This document shows, piece by piece, positions 58,808 to 64,000 of a stretch of 64,000 nucleotides of DNA. The stretch comes from a bacterium M00.F.Ca.ET.205.01.1.1. Lineage in GTDB: Bacteria; Pseudomonadota; Alphaproteobacteria; Rhizobiales; Rhizobiaceae. Below the pieces are notes generated by a model that was not told the origin of the DNA, searched no databases, and saw nothing but the letters and a program-made list of their open reading frames with translations. The stretch spans positions 1-64,000 of the forward strand of contig SRUQ01000012.1 of assembly GCA_004791255.1 (NCBI GenBank), written 5' to 3'. The translations under genes were made by a program, and so were the position numbers. Every line of letters starts with the position of its first letter. Positions within the stretch are counted from its first letter, which is position 1.

Positions 58808-60127
58808 ATGACCGCCGGTTGGGCCGCGCCCGGCCGTGGCGCCGCAGCACCAGCAGCCGGGGCCTCCGTCGATTGGGTGACCGGTGTCGGCCTCGTCGTG
58901 TCGGTGGCGCTGCTGTTCAGCATCTCCGGCGGCATGCTGTGGCTGGTGGGCTACAATTATGACGGCCTGATCGGCAACCCGGCCACCAAGATCCATCCTT
59001 CCACCTACATCCTGGTGCTGGTGTTCACCTGGCGCGCCTGCACCTATGGCAATCCGATCGGCTACTGCGTCAGCGTCGCCGACCGGCGGCCCGCCTCAGC
59101 GCTTATGGCGCTCATCTCGATCATGCTGCTGGTCGTGGTCGTCGCTCGTGGACGGCCCGGAATGGCCGGCATGATCGATACGTTCGTAGCCGCGGCAATG
59201 TTCGTGATGATGCTGAGCGAAGAGGACGAGAAGACCTTTGCCCGGCTGCAGGGCGTACTGCATGCGGTGATGACGGCGAACGCGCTACTGGCGCTGTTCG
59301 AGTTCGCCACCAAGACGCTGGTCTTCCCGTACCGGCTCGATGGCGTGGTGTTCGCCAACGATCTGCGTTCCACCGCGCTGCAGGGGCATCCGCTGGCCAA
59401 CGCGACGATCACCGCGATCTATGTGCTGGCGCTGCTTTCCGGGTCACGTTCGCTGACGACGCCGGTGCGGCTTGGGCTGATCGGCCTGCAGTTCTGCGCC
59501 CTTGTTGCCTTCGGCGGCCGCTCGGCGATGGTGCTGACGCTTGCGCTCGGCGGGATCTATATGCTCGTCCATGGTTTCAGCACCTTGCGCTCCGGGCGCG
59601 TCAACCTGCTTGGCGCGGCACTCGCCTTCATTCTTGCCGCGCTGCTGCCGGTGGTGATCGCGCTCGCGGCCTATTACGGTTTCTTCGACGCATTGCTTGA
59701 GCGCTTCGTTTCCGACAGCGGCAGCGCCAACGCCCGCGTCGAGATGTTCGAATTGTTCAAGCATCTGGAACTGCGTGACATCATCATCGGTCCCGACATC
59801 GATCTGATCGAGACCCTGCGCCGCATCAACGGCCTTGAGCAGGGCATCGAGAACCCGATCATCCGCACGGTCATCTACCAGGGCGCCTTCTACACCGTGC
59901 TTCTGTTCTTCGGCTTCGCGCTGTTCATGGTCGAAGTGGCGCGCCGCTGCCATCCCGGCATCTGGCTGCCGATGCTGGGCTGGATCCTTTTGCTCAACAC
60001 CTCCGAAAGCATCGCCTCGAAGACGACGCTCCTGAGCAAGTTCGTGCTGATATGCCTGGTGCTGTACCGGCCGGCGCGGGCGGGGTTGAGGCGGCCCCAG
60101 ACGCAGCCTCGCGCCTCGTTGTCCTAG
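58808..60127 (+). CDS. VpsF/O-antigen ligase-like polymerase
   Basis: 439 residues with 10-12 hydrophobic helices and a large periplasmic loop containing the polymerase-type RVEMFELFKHLELRDIIIGPDIDL region, typical of Wzy/VpsF polysaccharide polymerases. Starts 1 bp after the GumC-like stop, so co-transcribed. It probably joins repeat units whose length is set by the GumC-like protein. Confidence 0.85.
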   Translation: MTAGWAAPGRGAAAPAAGASVDWVTGVGLVVSVALLFSISGGMLWLVGYNYDGLIGNPATKIHPSTYILVLVFTWRACTYGNPIGYCVSVADRRPASALMALISIMLLVVVVARGRPGMAGMIDTFVAAAMFVMMLSEEDEKTFARLQGVLHAVMTANALLALFEFATKTLVFPYRLDGVVFANDLRSTALQGHPLANATITAIYVLALLSGSRSLTTPVRLGLIGLQFCALVAFGGRSAMVLTLALGGIYMLVHGFSTLRSGRVNLLGAALAFILAALLPVVIALAAYYGFFDALLERFVSDSGSANARVEMFELFKHLELRDIIIGPDIDLIETLRRINGLEQGIENPIIRTVIYQGAFYTVLLFFGFALFMVEVARRCHPGIWLPMLGWILLLNTSESIASKTTLLSKFVLICLVLYRPARAGLRRPQTQPRASLS

Positions 60128-60279
60128 GGCGGAGCAGGAGCGAAGCTCCGTCCACGCACTCCAGGTGCAAAAGTACACCCAAAGAAAGGCGCATGTAGTT
60201 CCCTAGGAAGAGAAGATTACGCAGGAGATTCGTGGCAAGGGAGGGACAGTTTCCAGCCCTCGAGACCCGTCCCGTGCGG

Positions 60280-61214
60280 ATGAAGCCGTTTCTCCTCGCC
60301 TCCGCATCGACCCTTGCGCTCCTCGCCGCGCCCGCGGTGGCGCGCGCCAGTTGCCCCAAAATGTCCCTCGACAACCAGGCCTACACTAATGCGGCGGTGA
60401 TCTGTTTTCTCCGCACGAGCGGCGATGTCGACCTGACCAACACCAATACCGGCATGATCGGTACCGTCATGGATACGGCGAGCACCGACACCACTACCAT
60501 CGACAATGCCGGCGCGATCAGCGGCTACGGGCCGATATTTTTGCAGGGGGCATTGACCCTGACCAATCGCGCGGGCGCTACGATCTCCGGATCGGGCGGC
60601 TTAGCCATATACGCGGGCAATGGAGGCATCACCACGATCGTCAACGACGGCAGGATTGATAGCAGCAGTTACGCCCTCGAAGTGGGCGGCCACCTTGACC
60701 TGACGAACAGCGGGGTCATAGCGGGGTCGGCGTCGACGCCGGCTCGGCAACGGCGACCAATTCCGGCACGATCTCGGGCAACCTCTTCGCCCTCAGGGCC
60801 GTTGGCGACCTGACCCTCGACAATTCGGGCGAGATTTCCACGGACACCTATCCGTCCACCAACAGCACGGCTGTCAGGGCCATGGGCGCCACCACCGTGA
60901 TCACGAATTCGGGTCGCATCTGGAGCGAGAGCGGCTATGGCATCTACGCCGAAAACGTTGCCGGAAAAACCGTTCCGGTCGGCTCTTTCACTTTGACCAA
61001 CACCGGCACGATCGGTGGCAACATCGGAGTCGATACGGCCTCCAACATTTTCGGCACCGTCAGTGCGAGCTCGCCGTCGGCTGTCATGTCGCTCTTCGGC
61101 GTCAGCTTTGGTGTCGGTGGCAACTGGAAGATGACCGACACCGTCTCGCTCTACGGCGCCATCAACGGCACGGCCCTGGACAACAACGCCAGCATTGATG
61201 CAATCTCGGTATGA
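60280..61214 (+). pseudogene. Frameshifted autotransporter/adhesin-like protein
   Basis: From ATG 60280: signal peptide (LLASASTLALLAAPAVARA), then beta-helix units of the L-T-N-(S/R)-G-x-I-(S/A)-G type found in autotransporter passengers. The frame is lost in the G run 60723-60726: with one G more, translation continues through GVDAGSATATNSGTISGN... to 61214, giving about 311 residues. The end (SFGVGGNWKMTDTVSLYGAINGTAL) resembles the final strands of an autotransporter barrel, but the rest of the barrel is missing. So it is frameshifted (or miscounted G run) and also internally shortened. Confidence 0.7.
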
Positions 61215-61243
61215 AGATGGTGTTTTGAGGGGCGACGAGCTGT

Positions 61244-62512
61244 CTAGTCTGTCGGCATCCTCAGCCCAAGCGCCTCGACCATCGCCGGGTCGAGCGCGCG
61301 GGTTTTGTCGTCCATCATGCCCATGCCGTCGAACAGGTTCCAGAAGGCCCAGGGAAAGCCTGCTGCCTCGGCGCTCTGCCTGACATCGGCGACGTAGCGC
61401 GCGCGGTCGGGGTTGGGGGCGGCGGTGTAGCGGGCATCGGTGCGCAGCGCACCGAACTCGCCCATGATGATGCGGCCGGGGGCGATGCCGTGGCTGTCCG
61501 CCCAAGCGCTGACTTCGGCAAGATATTTGTCGACGAACCAGCGGTCGGGCCGGGCGTCGAAATAGACTTTCAAGACGCGTTCGGTCTCGGCATAGGCCGC
61601 CTTCTTGGCCTCCTCCGATGTCTCGGAATCCTGCGCCATCCGACCCCGGACCGAGGCGAGCGTCGCATCGAGCGAACCGGCCGAGGCCGGCCACGGCACA
61701 TTGTTCAGCGCGCGGTAAACCGGCTCGCGCATCCAGGGCGCGCCCTGATGGCTGAACAGATAGGGCTCGTAATAATGGAAGGTGAACAGGATCGGCTCGA
61801 AGGCCGCCAGCGGCGCCGGATCGAGTGCGGTCAGCCCGCGCACCATCGAGCCGCAGCCACCGGTGACGACGAGCGGCAATGAAGGTGCGGCGGTGCGGGC
61901 GGCAGTGAGCAGCGATGCCTGCACGACGGACCAGACGTTGGAGTCGCAGGATTGGGGCGGCTCGTTGACCGGCTCCAGCGCCACTTTGCCTGAAGGCGCG
62001 CCCTGCAGCCTGCCGGCAAGCTCGCCGATCAGCCCGCGATAGGCAGCGAATTGCGGCGCGGCGGTGCTGGAGACCATGCGATCGGGGTTCCAGTAGTGGG
62101 TGGCGCCGTTGGCCTGCACATTGACGATGATGCCGAGATCGGCATCGATGGCTGCCGCGACGGCGCCCTCCAGCATCGCCAGCAATTTGGCGCGCGTGGC
62201 GGCATTGGCAGCCAGGAACGGGCCGGGATCGACGGGCAGGCGGATGAAGTCGAGCCCGGTGGAACGCAACCGGCGAAGGTCGGCGGTGCTGGGCACCGGC
62301 CGTTGCGACTGGAAGGGCGGCCAGTCATAGTCGGTGCGCGGCGCGGGAAATTCGCGTGTCAGCGAGAACCAGGGCCAGGCATTGACGCCGCGCCGGAAAG
62401 CCCATTCACCGGTGGCGGCACATACGGGCGCCGACAGCGGCGCGAGTATTCCCGCTGCCGGCACCGCCACCAGCGCCGTCTTCAAGACCCGCCGGCGCGA
62501 CCACGCCGTCAT
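61244..62512 (-). CDS. Exported GH5-family glycoside hydrolase
   Basis: 422 residues with a Tat-like signal (WSRRRVLKTALVAVPAAGILAPL) and a GH5 TIM barrel: acid/base Glu184 in LEPVNEPP, nucleophile Glu352 in IIMGEFGAL, plus FTFHYYEP and FWNLFDGMG. It cleaves a beta-linked polysaccharide in the periplasm, probably the polymer made by the neighbouring cluster. ATG 62512 overlaps the glycosyltransferase stop by four bases, so both are translated together. Confidence 0.92.
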   Translation of the reverse strand: MTAWSRRRVLKTALVAVPAAGILAPLSAPVCAATGEWAFRRGVNAWPWFSLTREFPAPRTDYDWPPFQSQRPVPSTADLRRLRSTGLDFIRLPVDPGPFLAANAATRAKLLAMLEGAVAAAIDADLGIIVNVQANGATHYWNPDRMVSSTAAPQFAAYRGLIGELAGRLQGAPSGKVALEPVNEPPQSCDSNVWSVVQASLLTAARTAAPSLPLVVTGGCGSMVRGLTALDPAPLAAFEPILFTFHYYEPYLFSHQGAPWMREPVYRALNNVPWPASAGSLDATLASVRGRMAQDSETSEEAKKAAYAETERVLKVYFDARPDRWFVDKYLAEVSAWADSHGIAPGRIIMGEFGALRTDARYTAAPNPDRARYVADVRQSAEAAGFPWAFWNLFDGMGMMDDKTRALDPAMVEALGLRMPTD

Positions 62513-63681
62513 GCGTGCGAGGGGTGATCGATCGCGACGGCCTCGCCGGCGCGAACGCCGAGCAGCCGATAGGCTTCGTTCTCGTAGGCGATCAGCACGT
62601 CCTCCCAGCGGAAGGCCTCGCGGGCGCGTACCCTTGCGGCCTTGCCGCACTCGGCGACCAGGGCGTCGTCCTCGATGACCCGGTCCATGCACGCCGCGCA
62701 GCTGGCGGTATCGGTGAAGTGGATGGCGGCGGCGCCTGCGGTCCACCTGTTGTAGGGATTGTCGTGCGCGATAACCATGTTGCCGGCGGCCAGCGCCTCG
62801 ACCAGCGACGGGTTGGTGCCGCCGACGGTGTGGCCATGCATGTAGGCGCGGGCGTGGTAGCGCAGCGCCTTCACTGCCGCCTGGTCGTAGATGGCTCCGG
62901 GCAGAACCACCGCGCCGTTGGCCGCCGCTGCCTTGCGGACGGCGACATGATAGGGGATGTCATCGGAAAGGCTGCCAAGCACGACCAGCTTCATGTCGCC
63001 GCGGTCGCGGCTGCCGAAGGCCTCGACGATCGACAGGATGTTGTTGTCGGGCTCAACGCGGGCGATCGAGACCAAATATTTGCCGGGCTCGAGGCCGAGC
63101 GCCCGGATCGGTGCTTCGGGTGCGTCCGTCACCGGGTCGCCGCCATAGGGGATGGTCGCGATGGCGCTGCGTGGCCGCCTTGTCGCCAGATGGTCGGCAA
63201 TGACCGGATGATCGGCGACCAGTCGATGAGACATCCAGGCGCCGATCCATTCGTTGAGCCAGAACCAGCTGCGCGCCGCTGGACCCCATTTCGGGCGACG
63301 CCATTCGATGCCGTCCATGTTGGTGAAGATCTTGCGCCGAAACAGCCTGAGCCAGGTCAGGAACAGCGCACCGTTGTAGCCCAGCACCAGGCAGACGCCT
63401 TGCCGCCGGGCGGCGTCGCGCGCGCACTGCCAGTCGAATTCCAGCGTGGCGCGAGGACCTTTGGACGCGACCTGGACATGGATGAGTTCGATGCCGCGCC
63501 AGGTTTCGCAGCGCACCCTCCGGTCGATCCGCTCCACCTCGTCCTGGCAGTAGACCCCGACCTTCCAGCCGCGCCCGGCCAGAAACAGCGCCAGCCGCTC
63601 TGCGAAGGTTTCAAAGCCGCCATGGGCCGCGGGTATGCCGCGCGTTCCCAGGATCAGGATGGAGGGCACCTTTGATGTCAT
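62509..63681 (-). CDS. Glycosyltransferase family 4 (DUF1972 N-terminus)
   Basis: 390 residues: N-terminal DUF1972 motif LILGTRGIPAAHGGFETFAE and a GT4 C-terminal domain with HTVGGTNPSLVEALAAGNMVIA, the E-x7-E-type donor site. Transfers a sugar, often rhamnose or similar, to the lipid-linked unit in polysaccharide synthesis. First gene of the GT-GH5 pair. Weak ribosome binding site at ATG 63681. Confidence 0.92.
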   Translation of the reverse strand: MTSKVPSILILGTRGIPAAHGGFETFAERLALFLAGRGWKVGVYCQDEVERIDRRVRCETWRGIELIHVQVASKGPRATLEFDWQCARDAARRQGVCLVLGYNGALFLTWLRLFRRKIFTNMDGIEWRRPKWGPAARSWFWLNEWIGAWMSHRLVADHPVIADHLATRRPRSAIATIPYGGDPVTDAPEAPIRALGLEPGKYLVSIARVEPDNNILSIVEAFGSRDRGDMKLVVLGSLSDDIPYHVAVRKAAAANGAVVLPGAIYDQAAVKALRYHARAYMHGHTVGGTNPSLVEALAAGNMVIAHDNPYNRWTAGAAAIHFTDTASCAACMDRVIEDDALVAECGKAARVRAREAFRWEDVLIAYENEAYRLLGVRAGEAVAIDHPSHA

Positions 63682-63977
63682 GGTCGGGGCACTTTCGGTA
63701 GGCTCACTGCTTGAAGAACCGAGATTCGCAACCGCCCTTGCCAGGCAGAGGTCGAGGCAATTGTTGCAGAAGGTTGTAAAAAATTCCTACCGAACCTGGG
63801 GGTTGCTTCATTATCGGTCAACTTTCCCGGCGTATCTGTCTCGAAACGAGGCATTGCCAAGGGCTGTTTGACCAAAAGCCGCAGGAATCGGCTCCGGCAT
63901 GATCCTTGCCCTTGGTATCTATCAGCCATCTGCTGTGCGCAAATGCTGGATGGCTGAGGACCTGGCGGGATTTTGAG
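63682..63977. other. Divergent promoter region
   Basis: 296 bp between the GT4 gene and a gene that starts at 63978. No convincing gene; contains a run of AT-rich bases (TTGTAAAAAATTCC near 63773-63787) suitable for promoters. Confidence 0.5.
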
Positions 63978-64000
63978 ATGCGGATTGCCTGCGTTCACCA
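63978..64000 (+). CDS. Start of a probable glycosyltransferase (partial)
   Basis: ATG 63978 opens MRIACVH before the window ends. This start is typical of GT4 glycosyltransferases, and the position, divergent from another glycosyltransferase, supports it, but seven residues cannot prove it. The upstream bases GGCGGGA give a modest ribosome binding site. Confidence 0.4.

Noticed and set aside
1..64000. tRNA or rRNA genes
   Set aside because: No cloverleaf-like sequence or conserved rRNA stretch was recognised by eye; a tRNAscan/Infernal run would be needed to exclude them fully.

Overview
The window reads as chromosome of a high-GC alphaproteobacterium of the Hyphomicrobiales, most likely Mesorhizobium or a close relative. 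This is inferred from GC-rich coding style, two DUF982 proteins, a GcrA-family regulator, a DUF6456 protein, many divergent regulator/oxidoreductase pairs, and a family of about 53-bp intergenic repeats built around an '(A)GAAGGTGCCGGCAGGCGGATGAGGGG'-type core, like the mosaic repeats known from rhizobia. No rRNA, tRNA or CRISPR array was seen.

Layout. 1-6.4 kb: edge of a probable transposase gene, an orphan sugar-type binding protein with its LacI regulator and two matching operators, a PAS-GGDEF protein, free methionine-(R)-sulfoxide reductase and a YeiH-type exporter. 6.4-15.5 kb: secreted DUF922 protease, LysR with a divergent cupin/aldo-keto reductase/SDR/tautomerase operon, GNAT, ACT, aldehyde dehydrogenase, and an Xre-RES toxin-antitoxin pair with a palindrome over its promoter. 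15.6-19.7 kb: two translationally coupled, paralogous, exported TPR proteins. 19.7-32.8 kb: TauE exporter with a tiny membrane protein, stress and metabolic genes, a frameshifted NTF2-like gene, an SDR-ECF-VOC operon, and a three-gene set of exported proteins of unknown function facing a membrane protein whose end is encoded by a repeat.

32.9-37.5 kb is a compact accessory-looking module: an S24 (CI/LexA-like) repressor, a GcrA-like protein, two DUF982 proteins, a DUF6456 protein and small unknowns, tied together by two copies of an exactly matching 20-bp operator in opposite orientation. 37.9-41.1 kb: OafA-like acyltransferase, DUF2306 membrane protein, small exported protein. 41.5-48.8 kb: polyamine-type ABC transporter divergent from a MocR regulator that is followed by a DadA-like oxidase. 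48.8-56.4 kb: TetR/SDR/quinone reductase, GntR, a 33-codon RiPP-precursor-like gene with a lasso-type leader, hydroxyacid dehydrogenase and a flavoprotein. 54.9-64 kb: exopolysaccharide functions (glycan transferase, Wzz/GumC co-polymerase with a degenerate kinase domain, VpsF-like polymerase, GH5 hydrolase, glycosyltransferases) with a frameshifted autotransporter-like gene inside.

The strongest items for follow-up are the S24-repressor regulon with its paired operators, the orphan RiPP-like peptide gene, the broken autotransporter in the polysaccharide locus, and the repeat family, one copy of which supplies the C-terminus and stop codon of a membrane protein.
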